Source of the DNA: Dictyobacter vulcani
GTDB taxonomy: Bacteria; Chloroflexota; Ktedonobacteria; Ktedonobacterales; Ktedonobacteraceae
Direction of reading: 5' to 3'
DNA length: 64,000 nt
NCBI RefSeq assembly: GCF_008974265.1
Contig: NZ_BKZW01000001.1
Location: 2,976,001-3,040,000 of the forward strand
The notes under the pieces are model-generated. The model did no database searches and was not told the DNA's origin. It was given only the letters and a program-made list of their open reading frames with translations. Below are positions 54,993 through 64,000 of the stretch, in pieces. Positions within the stretch are counted from its first letter, which is position 1; the number at the start of each line of letters is the position of its first letter. Position numbers and translations under genes: made by a program.

Positions 54993-55709
54993 GTGGCTAA
55001 TATGTTCAATTTACTGGTTATTGCTGGTATACTACTCATACCAAATGTGGATATCAGTTCAACGAATATTCGCGCGCGAGAGAGAGTATATCCTGGCATG
55101 ACAGTGGACAAATCGGTCAATCAGTCGCAGACTGGCACCACAACTGATGAGGCTGCGCTTATACAATTGTATGAGCAGTTTCGTCGACCTATCCATTCCT
55201 ATATTTTTCGTTTGCTAGGAAGTCAGGAAGATGCTGACGATGTAACGCAAGAAGTATTTGTACGTGTCTTTACCGCCTGGAATGGGTTGTATGAACGCGA
55301 CAATCTCTCGGCCTGGCTGTATCGCATCGCCACCAATCTCTGTGTGGATATCCTGCGCAAACGCAAGCGCATATCCTGGTGGTCATTGGGATTACGGTCT
55401 CGCCAGGATGATCCTTATAGCGATAATGCTTCACAAGAAGATTTCACTGCCTTTCTCGCCGATAGTGGCGGAATTCCAGAGATCGCTGAACGTGAATTGA
55501 TCCGTCAAACGCTGGCAGAGATGCCCACAGAATACGCAGTTGTCCTGGTATTAAATGCGGCTCAGGGAGTGCCATATCAGGAGATTGCAACGATTGTGGG
55601 TATCTCTCCCAATGCTGCGGCCACCCGTATTTCGCGCGCTAAAAAGATGTTTGCAAAACAATATCAGCATGTGAATAAAGATGGTGTTGGCAAGCGGAGC
55701 AGTAAATAG
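54993..55709 (+). CDS. ECF-type RNA polymerase sigma factor
   Basis: 238 residues; the fold covers about residues 55-225. Region 2 has LYEQFRRPIHSYIFRLLGS, DADDVTQEVFVRVFTAW and SAWLYRIATNLCVDILRKRKR. Region 4 has LAEMPTEYAVVLVLNAAQG and VPYQEIATIVGISPNAAATRISRAKKMF. The N-terminal 35-50 residues are not part of the fold. The start may be GTG 54993 (AGGA 5 bases away) or the ATG at 55098. The anti-sigma gene starts 2 bases after the stop, so the two are translated together. A different group from the 36.5 kb ECF. Confidence 0.88.
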   Translation: MANMFNLLVIAGILLIPNVDISSTNIRARERVYPGMTVDKSVNQSQTGTTTDEAALIQLYEQFRRPIHSYIFRLLGSQEDADDVTQEVFVRVFTAWNGLYERDNLSAWLYRIATNLCVDILRKRKRISWWSLGLRSRQDDPYSDNASQEDFTAFLADSGGIPEIAERELIRQTLAEMPTEYAVVLVLNAAQGVPYQEIATIVGISPNAAATRISRAKKMFAKQYQHVNKDGVGKRSSK

Positions 55710-55711
55710 AT

Positions 55712-56740
55712 ATGAGCAACACCAACAATAAAAATGCATTGCCGGATGCGATTATTTTTGCTCAGCGGCGCCTGCAGGACCTGCCACCTTTGCCTCCTCA
55801 AGGAGCGATTGGACCTGAGGTTTGCGCGATCATACACTTGTATCTGGCTGTCTGGCAAGATGTGACGCCTGCACAAAGGCAGGCTGTCTCTCTGCATGTA
55901 CAATCCTGTCCTCGCTGCCAGAATGAATTGAGTGTTTTGCAGCGGGCTACTCAGATAGTCTACAGTTTGCCATCCTCAGAGCCATCGGTACAGGTAGATC
56001 AGGCGTTACTGGCTGCCATCAGAGCACGCAGACAGGCGGATACCAGGTCTGCGCCAGCAGCGCTACCACCACGTCCATTGAGAAGTCGTAAAAAGCAACT
56101 GCCCATGCGCTTCATTGGCGTCCTGGCAGCAGCAGCGATACTCATCCTGGCTCTGGCCTTTTCAGTTCCCAGATTTATCAATCAACCCTTGCAGGCCTTC
56201 ACCCTACCGACCAATCTATCCTGGAATAATTATGTGCTTTTTTCCAAGCAGGCCATGACCAATGCACAGGGAGAACACTATCAAGTTATGACGTATCATC
56301 AGATGCAGGCAAATGTCATCAATGTAGAGACCGTAATGAATGGTAAACTGGATGTGGTAGTGGTGAAAGATCCGCAGAAGGCGCTGGGACTTGATATGAT
56401 GCACCATGTTGCCCAGTGGGATGCACAATCCTGGGTTGATGATACAAAGTTTTTTGATCTGGATCGCCTGCGTCATGATCTCAGCACAGGCAGTGCAGTC
56501 TATCTGGGGAAAGACCACTTCAATGGCAAAGATGTCTACCGTATTCGTTATCCCGATGGCCATATACTGATCTTAGATATGGATTATATGCCAGTCAACA
56601 TCTTGCCAGCGGATAAGAACAACGGCACGCCGATGTATGAAACTATCCAGTGGTTGTATCCTTCGAAGGTATCAGCATCTGTGTGGAGTATGCAAGTCCC
56701 GGATAATTTTCGGATGGGACAATTGCCTCGCCACCCCTGA
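55712..56740 (+). CDS. Anti-sigma factor with a periplasm-side LolA/RseB-like domain
   Basis: 342 residues. An N-terminal zinc-finger-type motif (LHVQSCPRC, His-x3-Cys-x2-Cys, with a further Cys in EVCAIIHLYL) binds the sigma factor. A Pro/Arg linker precedes a single membrane helix (about 134-156, FIGVLAAAAILILALAF). The external domain of about 180 residues has strands such as KLDVVVVKDPQKALGL, KDVYRIRYPDGHILILDMDY and MPVNILP, resembling LolA/RseB-type sensor domains. It is directly downstream of its sigma factor gene (2-base gap). It would hold the sigma factor inactive until the external domain senses a signal. Confidence 0.8.
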   Translation: MSNTNNKNALPDAIIFAQRRLQDLPPLPPQGAIGPEVCAIIHLYLAVWQDVTPAQRQAVSLHVQSCPRCQNELSVLQRATQIVYSLPSSEPSVQVDQALLAAIRARRQADTRSAPAALPPRPLRSRKKQLPMRFIGVLAAAAILILALAFSVPRFINQPLQAFTLPTNLSWNNYVLFSKQAMTNAQGEHYQVMTYHQMQANVINVETVMNGKLDVVVVKDPQKALGLDMMHHVAQWDAQSWVDDTKFFDLDRLRHDLSTGSAVYLGKDHFNGKDVYRIRYPDGHILILDMDYMPVNILPADKNNGTPMYETIQWLYPSKVSASVWSMQVPDNFRMGQLPRHP

Positions 56741-56748
56741 TGTTTACT

Positions 56749-56767
56749 CCCCATTTTGGGGTACAAT
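56749..56767 (+). promoter_or_regulatory. Promoter element with overlapping palindrome upstream of thiolase
   Basis: The palindrome CCCCATTTTGGGG (56749-56761) runs into TACAAT, a -10-like box, 82 bases before the thiolase start. It may be an operator for the thiolase-mutase genes, or a weak terminator for the anti-sigma gene. Confidence 0.4.
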
Positions 56768-56848
56768 ACGATAGACGATTGTTTTCGTCTATGCGGCCTT
56801 TCCCCAGTTTTTGGTTCACAGTGTTGTGAAAATAATAAGAGGAGAAAA

Positions 56849-58033
56849 ATGATGTCCGATCATATCCCTGTCATTGTTGGAGCGGCGAGGACGCCGACCG
56901 GAAAATTTCTCAGTTCCCTTGCCAGTTTTTCTGCGCCCCAACTGGGTGCTATAGCGATAAAAGAAGCAGTGCGTCGTTCCGGCATTGATGCAGCAGCCAT
57001 TGACGAAGTGATTATGGGTAATGTTGTTTCTGCCGGTGTCGGTCAATCGCCTGCGCGTCAGGCGGCGCTGCATGCTGGCCTGCCCGTTGATATTCCTGCC
57101 TTCACCGTCAATAAAGTCTGTGGCTCGGGCTTAAAAGCCGTGATGCTGGCCTCGCAGGCTATTCGCGCAGGCGATGCCCAGGCTTTTGTGGCGGGTGGTA
57201 TGGAGAGTATGAGTAATGCTCCTTATTTATTACCCAATGCGCGTACCGGCTATCGCATGGGCGATGGCAAACTCGTTGATAGCGTAGTTCACGACGGACT
57301 CTGGTGTGCCTTTGAAAATATTCATATGGGCAAAGAGGCTGAGATTATCGCCGAGAAATTCGGGGTTACTCGTGAAGAGCAGGATCAGTTTTCCTTGCAG
57401 AGTCATCAGCATGCGGCTGCGGCCACGGCGGCTGGCTATTTTAAAGACGAGATTGTTCCTGTTGAGGTCAAACAGAAAAAAGGCTCCTTCCTGGTAGAAA
57501 CCGATGAGCCGATCCGTGGTGATTCCACAATGGATGCTCTGGCCAGACTGATGCCTGCCTTTCAGGAGGGTGGTAGCGTGACGGCCGGAAATGCTCCTGG
57601 TTTGAGTGATGGTGCGTCGGCGACCGTGGTTGTGGCGCAGGATTTTGCTCGCGAACGTGGGCTGGAGGTTATGGCCCGTATCACTGGCTATGCTTCGGCT
57701 GCTATCACGCCACGCTACATTTTTGCCGCTCCTCCCCTGGCGGTAAAGCGTCTGCTCGAACGTACCGGTCAGCAGATTTCCGACTTTGATCTGATCGAGG
57801 TCAATGAAGCTTTCGCGGCTCAGGCTCTGGCCAATGGTAAAGAATTGGATTGGGATTGGTCACGCGTGAATGTCAATGGTGGAGCGATTGCTCTGGGCCA
57901 TCCGATTGGTTCTAGCGGTTCCCGGGTGCTGACAACCCTGATCTATGCATTACGCCGCCGGGGTGGTGGCCGGGGTCTGGCTACCCTTTGTCTGGGTGGC
58001 GGTGGTGCCGTTGCACTTTCTGTCGAAGTTTAG
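56849..58033 (+). CDS. Acetyl-CoA acetyltransferase (thiolase)
   Basis: A 394-residue thiolase joining or splitting acetyl-CoA and acyl-CoA. The catalytic Cys lies in [14 protein letters not shown] (about residue 93), the His of [10 protein letters not shown] and [16 protein letters not shown] is present near the C-terminus, and the second Cys is in TLCLGGGG. All three active-site elements are intact. The start is ATG 56849, with AGGAG four bases before; the longer ORF from 56756 is unlikely. The mutase gene begins 33 bases downstream, so they form a two-gene operon, perhaps linking acetoacetyl-CoA/propionyl-CoA use with polyhydroxyalkanoate or fatty-acid metabolism (inference). Confidence 0.9.
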   Translation: MMSDHIPVIVGAARTPTGKFLSSLASFSAPQLGAIAIKEAVRRSGIDAAAIDEVIMGNVVSAGVGQSPARQAALHAGLPVDIPAFTVNKVCGSGLKAVMLASQAIRAGDAQAFVAGGMESMSNAPYLLPNARTGYRMGDGKLVDSVVHDGLWCAFENIHMGKEAEIIAEKFGVTREEQDQFSLQSHQHAAAATAAGYFKDEIVPVEVKQKKGSFLVETDEPIRGDSTMDALARLMPAFQEGGSVTAGNAPGLSDGASATVVVAQDFARERGLEVMARITGYASAAITPRYIFAAPPLAVKRLLERTGQQISDFDLIEVNEAFAAQALANGKELDWDWSRVNVNGGAIALGHPIGSSGSRVLTTLIYALRRRGGGRGLATLCLGGGGAVALSVEV

Positions 58034-58066
58034 TAATCACACGTGGAGAGGAGTGCAACATTACCT

Positions 58067-59797
58067 ATGACTGAGCAAAAATTAAGCGAGGCCATCCAGC
58101 CAGGCGTGCAGCAGGGAAGCCTTTTTGATGCGGCCGAACTGGCCCGCCTTGAAACGGCGCGCACTGATTGGGAAGCAGGCAGCGTACAGAAATCAACACG
58201 GCGTATTCCTGAGCGTGATCTGTATGAGACGACCTCTGGTGTACCAGTCGAGCGCTTGTACATGCCCCAGGATATCGCGGGACAACACTATCTGCGCGAT
58301 ATTGGCATGCCGGGTGAATATCCTTTTACCCGTGGCGTACAGCCAACTATGTATCGTGCCAAGCCCTGGACCATGCGCATGTTTGCTGGCTTTGGAACGG
58401 CAGAGGATACCAATGCGCGTTTCAAATATCTGTTGCAGCAGGGCCAGACAGGACTCTCGACCGCATTTGATATGGCGACACTCTATGGTTATGATACCGA
58501 TCATCAGATGGCTGCCGGTGAATTTGGGAAGTGCGGAGTTGCCATTTCTTCACTGGCTGACATGGAGGTCCTCTTTGCTGATTTGCCACTGGATCAGATT
58601 ACGACCTCGATGACGATCAATAGTCCAGCGGCGATTATCTGGGCGATGTATATTGTCAATGCGGAAAAGCGTGGTTATCCGATGGAGAAATTGGGTGGGA
58701 CGCTGCAAAACGATATCCTTAAAGAGTATATCGCGCAGAAAGAATATCTGTTTCCACCCGAGCCTTCGTTGCGACTGGTCATTGATACCATCGAGTTTGG
58801 CTCGCAGCACATGCCGCGCTGGAATACGGTCAGTATTAGCGGGTATCACATCCGCGAAGCCGGTGCTACCGCGGTGCAAGAACTGGCCTTCACGATTGCT
58901 GATGGTCTGGCGTATGTGGATGCCTGCCTTGAGCGTGGCATGAAGATCGACGATTTTGCGCCCCGCCTCTCGTTCTTCTTTGATGTACACAATGATTTTC
59001 TGGAGGAGATTGCCAAGTTCCGCGCTGGACGACGCCTCTGGGCCCGACTGATGCGAGAAAAATATGGTGCCAAAGATCCTCGCTCCTGGATGATGCGCTG
59101 CCATGCGCAGACTGCGGGTGTCTCGCTCTCCGCACAGCAACCTGAGAATAATATTGTGCGCACCACAATTCAGGCTCTGGCTGCTGTCCTGGGCGGTACC
59201 AATTCGCTGCACACCAATTCATTGGATGAAGCCCTTGCCCTGCCAACCGAAAAAGCGGCCTTGATCGCTCTGCGTACCCAGCAGATTATCGCCAGTGAGA
59301 GCGGAGTCACCAATACCATCGATCCACTGGCTGGATCCTATGCGATTGAGGCTCTGACCGATCAAACTGAGCAAGCGGCCCAGCAGTATCTGGATCGTAT
59401 TGAGCAGTTGGGTGGCGTGCTGGCTTGTATCGAGAATGGCTTTTTCCAGCATGAGATTGCTGAATCAGCTTATCGCTACCAGCAAGAGGTTGATCAACAA
59501 CAGCGTAAGATTGTTGGTGTGAACTCGTATATGTTGGACGAAGACGTAAAAGTTCCTACTTTGTATGTGGACTACGAAGGCCAGAAACGTCACCTGGAAC
59601 GGCTGGAGCGCGTACGCCGTGAGCGCGATCAGTCCGAGGTACAACGGACGCTTGATTCCCTGCGTTCAGCTTGCGATCAGCATATCAATACCATGCCAGC
59701 CTTGCTGGATGCGGTACGCGCTTATGCTACCCTGGGTGAAATTACCGATGTCCTCCGGGCCGCCTTTGGCGATTATCTGGAGCCAGCCGTTTTTTAA
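58067..59797 (+). CDS. Methylmalonyl-CoA mutase, large (substrate-binding) subunit
   Basis: 576 residues, the TIM-barrel part of the B12-dependent mutase that interconverts methylmalonyl-CoA and succinyl-CoA. Signatures seen: [99 protein letters not shown] and [18 protein letters not shown]. The C-terminal B12-binding domain is absent, as in split mutases, so a small subunit must be encoded elsewhere. The start is ATG 58067, with GAGGAG some 13 bases upstream; a GTG at 58043 is the alternative. Close mutases such as ethylmalonyl- or isobutyryl-CoA mutase cannot be excluded. Ends in a terminator. Confidence 0.88.
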   Translation: MTEQKLSEAIQPGVQQGSLFDAAELARLETARTDWEAGSVQKSTRRIPERDLYETTSGVPVERLYMPQDIAGQHYLRDIGMPGEYPFTRGVQPTMYRAKPWTMRMFAGFGTAEDTNARFKYLLQQGQTGLSTAFDMATLYGYDTDHQMAAGEFGKCGVAISSLADMEVLFADLPLDQITTSMTINSPAAIIWAMYIVNAEKRGYPMEKLGGTLQNDILKEYIAQKEYLFPPEPSLRLVIDTIEFGSQHMPRWNTVSISGYHIREAGATAVQELAFTIADGLAYVDACLERGMKIDDFAPRLSFFFDVHNDFLEEIAKFRAGRRLWARLMREKYGAKDPRSWMMRCHAQTAGVSLSAQQPENNIVRTTIQALAAVLGGTNSLHTNSLDEALALPTEKAALIALRTQQIIASESGVTNTIDPLAGSYAIEALTDQTEQAAQQYLDRIEQLGGVLACIENGFFQHEIAESAYRYQQEVDQQQRKIVGVNSYMLDEDVKVPTLYVDYEGQKRHLERLERVRRERDQSEVQRTLDSLRSACDQHINTMPALLDAVRAYATLGEITDVLRAAFGDYLEPAVF

Positions 59798-59819
59798 TCC
59801 TCGTAGTTATGGCTTGATC

Positions 59820-59870
59820 AGGAGCAGGGCCTTTCTTTTGCAGAGGGCTCTGCTCCTCTGCTTTTTTTAA
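59820..59870 (+). terminator. Intrinsic terminator of the thiolase-mutase operon
   Basis: AGGAGCAGGGC pairs with GCTCTGCTCCT (one mismatch) and is followed by CTGCTTTTTTT. Confidence 0.78.
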
Positions 59871-59898
59871 CATTGCATGTCACGAAATGGAGTCATTG

Positions 59899-60807
59899 AT
59901 GCCAGATGAGCAAGTACAGGGCCTGGTTAAGAAGCTTATCCTGACCCCTGAAGATCAACAGCACATTAAACAATTGGCCGTGCTCTGCGAACGTCATGAG
60001 CAACTCCATATGCGTATCGAATGGAACTTATTGGCACGGCGCTCTGGCGCTATTGTCAGTGATTATTTGTATTATGCGGATGGTATGCTGGTGGGTTATC
60101 TGCTGTTGGATAATCAGGGGGCGTCACAGAGTGAACTGGTTGGTATGGTACATCCAGATTATCGTCGGCAAGGAATCTTTCGGCACATGCTGGCAGAAGC
60201 GGCTCAGCAGCATCGGGCGCAGGGATCCCGGGCGTTGATCCTGACCTGTGAGCACAAATCCCTCTCTGGTCAGGCTTTTTTACGTGCTTTGGATGCCAGA
60301 CTGAGCGAGTCAGAGCACGAGATGTTTCTGGTCCACCATCCCCCACATCCGGCTTTTGATGAGCGCCTGCTTGTCGAGAGAGCGGATAGCAGTGATATTG
60401 AAGCATTAGCCCTCGTACAGGCAGAGAGCTTTCAAGACCCGCTGGATATCACGCGGCAGCGTATCCAGAATTGTCTGCAAGCTCCCGACCGTATCTATTA
60501 TCTTGCCATGTTTGGTGATTCGGAACTGGGCTGTCGGGAACCTGTTGGGAGCTTTCGCCTGGATATTGGCGGCGAGTTTGATGGGATTTACGCCTTTGGT
60601 GTACGTCCGGCCTATCAGGGCAGGGGCTATGGTCGACAAATCTTAATGGAAGCGATCACTATTTTGCACGCACGCAGTCAGAAAAGTATTCTGATCGAGG
60701 TCGATATTGAAAATAGCCGCGCCATCCACCTGTATAAATCCTGTGGTTTTGTTATTCGTACCACATATGACTACTATGTCCTTGAGCTTGATGTGTTTGG
60801 GCGGTAA
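59899..60807 (+). CDS. Tandem-GNAT acetyltransferase
   Basis: 302 residues made of two GNAT domains in a row, a layout shared with mycothiol synthase and some antibiotic-modifying enzymes. Domain 1 (about 25-150) has the acetyl-CoA loop MVHPDYRRQGIFRHML; domain 2 (about 150-302) has FGVRPAYQGRGYGRQILMEA and the closing IHLYKSCGFVIRTTYDYY. Both Arg/Gln-x-x-Gly-x-Gly/Ala loops are intact. Start: ATG 59899 is 6 bases after GGAG, preferred to ATG 59887. The substrate is unknown; mycothiol is not expected here. Confidence 0.82.
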   Translation: MPDEQVQGLVKKLILTPEDQQHIKQLAVLCERHEQLHMRIEWNLLARRSGAIVSDYLYYADGMLVGYLLLDNQGASQSELVGMVHPDYRRQGIFRHMLAEAAQQHRAQGSRALILTCEHKSLSGQAFLRALDARLSESEHEMFLVHHPPHPAFDERLLVERADSSDIEALALVQAESFQDPLDITRQRIQNCLQAPDRIYYLAMFGDSELGCREPVGSFRLDIGGEFDGIYAFGVRPAYQGRGYGRQILMEAITILHARSQKSILIEVDIENSRAIHLYKSCGFVIRTTYDYYVLELDVFGR

Positions 60808-60925
60808 CGTTTGACATGTAAACATTTGCTTGCGTATAGTAGTGATAGATAATGAATGGTTTGTCTTTGTAGAAAAGTAGCGAAGAGAGCTTCAGGCACA
60901 CTGCCTGCGAAAGGTTGGTTTGGTG

Positions 60926-61174
60926 ATGACTAACGTTTTTCGCCTTTTTCAAGAAGAAGATAAATTTACGGATGAGTTGTTTGGTTTTATTACGGATCCC
61001 AATGCTGATAACCGCAACGAACGAGCGATTGTCAGCGTGCTGCACGAGATTGCGCCACAGATCGTCTCAGTGGCGGAGTGTATGATTATTGATGGTGTAG
61101 ATGAGCGTCATTATGTGGCTGATTATGTGCATGCTGTCCTCAATGGGTATGGGCTCGATGGTGAGAATCGTTAG
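60926..61174 (+). CDS. Small acidic protein of unknown function
   Basis: 82 residues, soluble, acidic: FQEEDKFTDELFGFITDPNAD, then a helix IVSVLHEIAPQIVSVAEC, and DGVDERHYVADYVHAVLNGYG. The start may be ATG 60926 or a TTG or GTG three or six bases earlier; AAGG lies about 11 bases before the ATG. It is downstream of the tandem-GNAT gene, 118 bases apart, and convergent with rsmE. Not recognised; the length and coding look are consistent with a real gene. Confidence 0.55.
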   Translation: MTNVFRLFQEEDKFTDELFGFITDPNADNRNERAIVSVLHEIAPQIVSVAECMIIDGVDERHYVADYVHAVLNGYGLDGENR

Positions 61175-61182
61175 AGCAGGAA

Positions 61183-61224
61183 CAGGACATGCCTGATCAC
61201 AACTGGTCGGGCAATGTCCTTGTT
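61183..61224. terminator. Possible bidirectional terminator
   Basis: AGGACATGCC and GGCAATGTCCT can pair with one bulged base, followed by TTGTTTG. It lies between convergent genes. Confidence 0.45.
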
Positions 61225-61235
61225 TGTCTATTCTG

Positions 61236-62015
61236 CTAGCCCAGGGATTCCAGTTCATACATGACATTGGCAACGGTCATCAGGGCGGCAGTTTCCGCAC
61301 GCAGAATACGCTTGCCCAGCGTCACGATTTTGACGCCATGCTGCCTGGCTAATGCTGCTTCATCAGGAGTCAGGCCCCCCTCTGGACCAATAAAGATTAC
61401 AACTGTGATTGGCTCCTGTTGAGTGTTACCCGCCGACCATTCCTGACGCGCTTGCTGAAGCGTCTCATAGAGGCTTTCCCCATGTTCTTCTTCCCAGGGC
61501 ATAATTGCCAGTGCACCGGATGGAATGTCAGTCAGGGTCTGAATAAGTGGTCGGATGGCCTGGAGTTCTGGCACGTGTGCGCGACCACATTGTTCGGTTG
61601 CTTCCTGTATGATGCGTTCCCAGCGCTGCAATTTTTTTGGACCGGCCTCTTCTAAACCAGCTATTGAACGGCGGCACAGCGTTGGCACAAAGGTGGTTAC
61701 GCCGAGTTCGGTTCCTTTTTCCAGAATAAATTCAAAGCGTGCCGATTTCAGCAATCCCTGACAGAGAATAATGCGCACCGCTGCTTCTGTTTGACCAACA
61801 CGTTGTGCTTCCACCTGTACCTCAACGCCTGCACGAGTACTCTGGGTAACGTGACAGACATATTCAGTGCCGCTATTGTCGAAGAGGATCAGTTGTTCCT
61901 CAATAGCCAGATGGAGCACATCGCGTACCTGATGGGCTAGCTTGTCCGGTAAGGTGGCGCTCTCTCCGGGTATGATGGCTGGCAGGTCGGACTTTCCGAT
62001 GAAAAAGCGGTGCAT
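61236..62015 (-). CDS. rsmE: 16S rRNA (uracil-1498-N3)-methyltransferase
   Basis: RsmE methylates U1498 of 16S rRNA in the 30S subunit. 259 residues with the SPOUT knot at the C-terminal half: ILCQGLLKSARFEFILEKGTELG, QRWERIIQEATEQCGRAHVP and the SAM-binding VVIFIGPEGGLTPDEAALA, then VTLGKRILRAETAALMTVA. The N-terminal PUA-like domain carries HQVRDVLHLAIEEQLILFD. The start is ATG 62015, 3 bases after the prmA stop, so prmA and rsmE form an operon with translational coupling, an arrangement common in many bacteria. Confidence 0.93.
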   Translation of the reverse strand: MHRFFIGKSDLPAIIPGESATLPDKLAHQVRDVLHLAIEEQLILFDNSGTEYVCHVTQSTRAGVEVQVEAQRVGQTEAAVRIILCQGLLKSARFEFILEKGTELGVTTFVPTLCRRSIAGLEEAGPKKLQRWERIIQEATEQCGRAHVPELQAIRPLIQTLTDIPSGALAIMPWEEEHGESLYETLQQARQEWSAGNTQQEPITVVIFIGPEGGLTPDEAALARQHGVKIVTLGKRILRAETAALMTVANVMYELESLG

Positions 62016-62018
62016 CAG

Positions 62019-62939
62019 TTATGCTCGCTTTCGATAGGTGAGGGCAAGCCAGTCGTCGATTTTGGTCTCTTCAACCAGTTCCAGTCCGGCTGCCAGTAAT
62101 GGGCCTTCGGCATCGGGACGGCGCGCCTCGATAATACCGCTAACCACCAGTAAGCCATGTGGGGCAACCACCTGAGCCAGTTGGGGAGCGATTGAGCCAA
62201 TGATATGCGCGATAATATTGGCTAATACCAGATCGTATTGATTGGCTTTATTCGTCGCTTCGGCCTCGTCCAATACTCCCAGGACAACATTTATTTGTTC
62301 CTGAAGATCATTCATCTCGGCATTGGCTTTTGAGCTTTCTACTGCGACGCTACTATTGTCGATGGCATCGATGTGTGTCGCGCCCAATTTTGCCGCTGCC
62401 AGGGCCAGGATACCCGAGCCGGTTCCTACATCCAGGATGCGCATGCCGGGCTGTACCAGTTGCTCAACCCTTTCCAGACACATCCGGGTGGTTGGATGGA
62501 CACCGGTACCAAAAGCCATACCAGGATCCAGCGTGAGGACGACTTCGTTTTCCTTTGGCGTATATTCGCGCCAGGAAGGGCGGATCACCAGTCGCTGTCC
62601 GATGTGGGTAACATGATAATAGTCTTTCCAGGCATTGGCCCAGTCTTCTTCATCAACCACGCGGGAATGAAGCTCACCCACGAAATGAGCTCCCAGACTG
62701 GTGAAATGCCAGAGTCCACGTGCGATCTCCTGTTTCTTTTCCTCTTCAGTTCCATCCATGGGAAGATAGGCATGCACCTGAACAGGCTTATTGACCAGAA
62801 TGCGGTATTCCTGTCCATCGTCACTGAGCTCATAGGGTTCCTCAATAACGACGCCATCGCGGGAATAGCCGCTCAGTAATTCACTGACCGATTCGACCGC
62901 TTCTGGATGTGTTTGTACGGTTAATTCCAACCACTGCAT
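62019..62939 (-). CDS. prmA: Ribosomal protein L11 methyltransferase
   Basis: PrmA trimethylates ribosomal protein L11. 306 residues: an N-terminal L11-binding domain (about 1-95) and a class I methyltransferase domain. Motifs seen: DPGMAFGTGVHPTTRMCLE, ILDVGTGSGILALAAAKLGA, IDAIDNSSVAVESSKANAE and YDLVLANIIAHII. All are typical. The start is ATG 62939, with AAAGG upstream. Followed by rsmE. Confidence 0.93.
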   Translation of the reverse strand: MQWLELTVQTHPEAVESVSELLSGYSRDGVVIEEPYELSDDGQEYRILVNKPVQVHAYLPMDGTEEEKKQEIARGLWHFTSLGAHFVGELHSRVVDEEDWANAWKDYYHVTHIGQRLVIRPSWREYTPKENEVVLTLDPGMAFGTGVHPTTRMCLERVEQLVQPGMRILDVGTGSGILALAAAKLGATHIDAIDNSSVAVESSKANAEMNDLQEQINVVLGVLDEAEATNKANQYDLVLANIIAHIIGSIAPQLAQVVAPHGLLVVSGIIEARRPDAEGPLLAAGLELVEETKIDDWLALTYRKRA

Positions 62940-63129
62940 AACAACAACTTTCTACCTTTCGCGTTGAGATGTCCGAGGCAGTCGCTTGCGCTTAGAATGA
63001 CTGCCTTCTGCGCCCTCTAGCATATCACAGGCTACTACTCAACTGTGTGAGCAATGCTAGTTGTGGATGAGTGGCATTCCAATTGCATATCAAGAACAAG
63101 TCAGTGAGGATATAACATTTTGAGGCAGA

Positions 63130-63159
63130 TTGACCTGAGCAGATACTTCGTGCTATCAT
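63130..63159 (+). promoter_or_regulatory. Promoter of the SWIM-domain gene
   Basis: TTGACC, an 18-base spacer ending in TGC (extended -10), then TATCAT. Its expected start site is about 40 bases before ATG 63208. Confidence 0.6.
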
Positions 63160-63207
63160 AGCCGAATATAGTTGGGTCAAAATAGGCTTTACGAGTAATT
63201 GCCATTG

Positions 63208-64000
63208 ATGGAAAATATAGTACCGGGTGTATTACAGCGTCTTCGCCCTGCCGATATTATTCGCATGGCAGGCTTAAACGCGGCTTCTTTAGGGCAGGAG
63301 TATAACCGTACCAGCACGATACGTTCTACTCAACGCCAGGGAACACTGCTGCGTGGTGTGGTAGAACTTCCTCAGGATATGGATCCTCTGGTGCTGGTCC
63401 TGGATGAAGAAGATGAGACGGCAAGCCCAGAACGTACGACCACGTTACGCTCATATACAACTGAAGTTGAGATGATGAACTTGACTTCATGGCGTAGTTC
63501 CTGTTCCTGTGATGAACAGGGAACATTGTTATGTGTCCATGGAGCGGCTCTGTTGTATCGTTGGTTAGCACAGCCCCTGGTTTTTGAGCCACTGGCAGAG
63601 ACACCCCCGGCTCCTGAAGTCCGATCTACTCGATTTCCAACGCCTACCAGAACTGTGCCCGCTCGGGAGCATATGAAAGCAGAAAAACTTCCCTCCTCTA
63701 CCAGTTCTGATCCATCTACCAATGCAGCGGTACGCTATAGTCCTGATCTTAGTACGATCCTTGCGCAGATCAGTTTGAGCGAATTGCGTGGGATTGCACG
63801 GGAATATGAGCTTACCACGAATGGACTGTCCAGAGCGCAATTAGCGGAGGCGGTGCTGGAGGCACTGCAACAGCCGGATGTTGTGCGCCGAGTTGCATCC
63901 ACATTGGAGAAAACGCAACGCCAATTGTTGGCCGCGCTGGCATTAGCTGGTGGGATGGTCAGTGATGATGACCTTCGAGGTTTGTTTGAGCGTTTCTCCC
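63208..64000 (+). CDS. SWIM zinc-finger protein, 3' end beyond the right edge
   Basis: An open frame from ATG 63208 to the right edge (264 residues, no stop). A SWIM-type zinc motif, CSCDEQGTLLCVH (Cys-x-Cys ... Cys-x-His), lies near residue 102. A Pro/Thr-rich linker follows. Then comes a SAP-like helical segment (about 196-225, LSELRGIAREYEL ... SRAQLAEAVLEAL) and a helix pair (TLEKTQRQLLAALALAGG). SWIM domains often precede helicase or DNA-binding regions; the missing C-terminal part may be a helicase-type domain, but this cannot be seen. The ribosome site is weak (GAG, 12 bases away). Confidence 0.7.
   Translation, partial: MENIVPGVLQRLRPADIIRMAGLNAASLGQEYNRTSTIRSTQRQGTLLRGVVELPQDMDPLVLVLDEEDETASPERTTTLRSYTTEVEMMNLTSWRSSCSCDEQGTLLCVHGAALLYRWLAQPLVFEPLAETPPAPEVRSTRFPTPTRTVPAREHMKAEKLPSSTSSDPSTNAAVRYSPDLSTILAQISLSELRGIAREYELTTNGLSRAQLAEAVLEALQQPDVVRRVASTLEKTQRQLLAALALAGGMVSDDDLRGLFERFS

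Noticed and set aside
58550..59212. 220-codon minus-strand ORF
   Set aside because: Antisense shadow of the mutase gene; low-complexity His/Arg/Ile composition and no family features.

Overview
The window looks like chromosomal DNA of a Chloroflexota bacterium, most likely class Ktedonobacteria. This is an inference, not a database result. It rests on moderate GC, extended -10 promoters, FtsK/EccC-type ATPases, many two-component and sigma/anti-sigma systems, split methylmalonyl-CoA mutase, 2-phosphosulfolactate phosphatase, and several small conserved proteins of unknown role. There are no rRNA genes or CRISPR arrays. One tRNA, Leu(UAA), is present with a near-consensus promoter.

Layout. 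0-5.3 kb (minus strand): an unknown gene cut by the left edge, ComB, and a type VII secretion-like EccC encoded as two adjacent genes. 5.6-14.6 kb: a flippase-like membrane protein, a CorC/HlyC protein, an exported helical protein, an OmpR/histidine kinase pair, a soluble GAF-PAS kinase broken by one extra base, and a pair of small unknown genes. 15-34.7 kb: housekeeping and envelope genes (propionyl-CoA carboxylase beta, PgeF, LCP, M24 peptidase, a J-less DnaJ-type zinc-finger protein, HisS, two polytopic glycosyltransferases, GyrA, a PH-PASTA membrane protein, an RNA m5U methyltransferase). 34.9-37.3 kb: an ECF sigma / anti-sigma / bactofilin-like operon. 37.9-42.6 kb: tRNA-Leu, MnmG, and a second response regulator/kinase pair. 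42.6-47.1 kb: a small accessory island with a large serine recombinase, an excisionase-like HTH protein, a divergently transcribed sigma-70-like factor and a 62-aa ORF. 47.1-64 kb: endonuclease V, a methyltransferase, a MITE-like repeat, a DUF308 protein, HEPN protein plus pyruvate phosphate dikinase, a stress protein, a second ECF/anti-sigma pair, thiolase plus methylmalonyl-CoA mutase, a tandem GNAT protein, RsmE/PrmA, and a SWIM-domain protein cut by the right edge.

How genes fit together. PccB, thiolase and the mutase large subunit point to propionyl-CoA/methylmalonyl-CoA metabolism, although the biotin carboxylase and the B12-binding subunit are not here. Two ECF/anti-sigma pairs and two or three histidine kinases suggest heavy envelope and environmental sensing. 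The island at 42.6-47.1 kb is the best candidate for an undescribed module: recombinase, putative directionality factor and private sigma factor around a divergent promoter region with two identical 14-mers exactly 100 bp apart.

Caution on quality. gyrA, mnmG and ppdK are each broken by one missing base in a G/C run, and each full length becomes a multiple of three when that base is restored. The GAF-PAS kinase has one extra base. The pattern suits consensus errors better than gene loss, so the three housekeeping genes are annotated as single genes with a frameshift.
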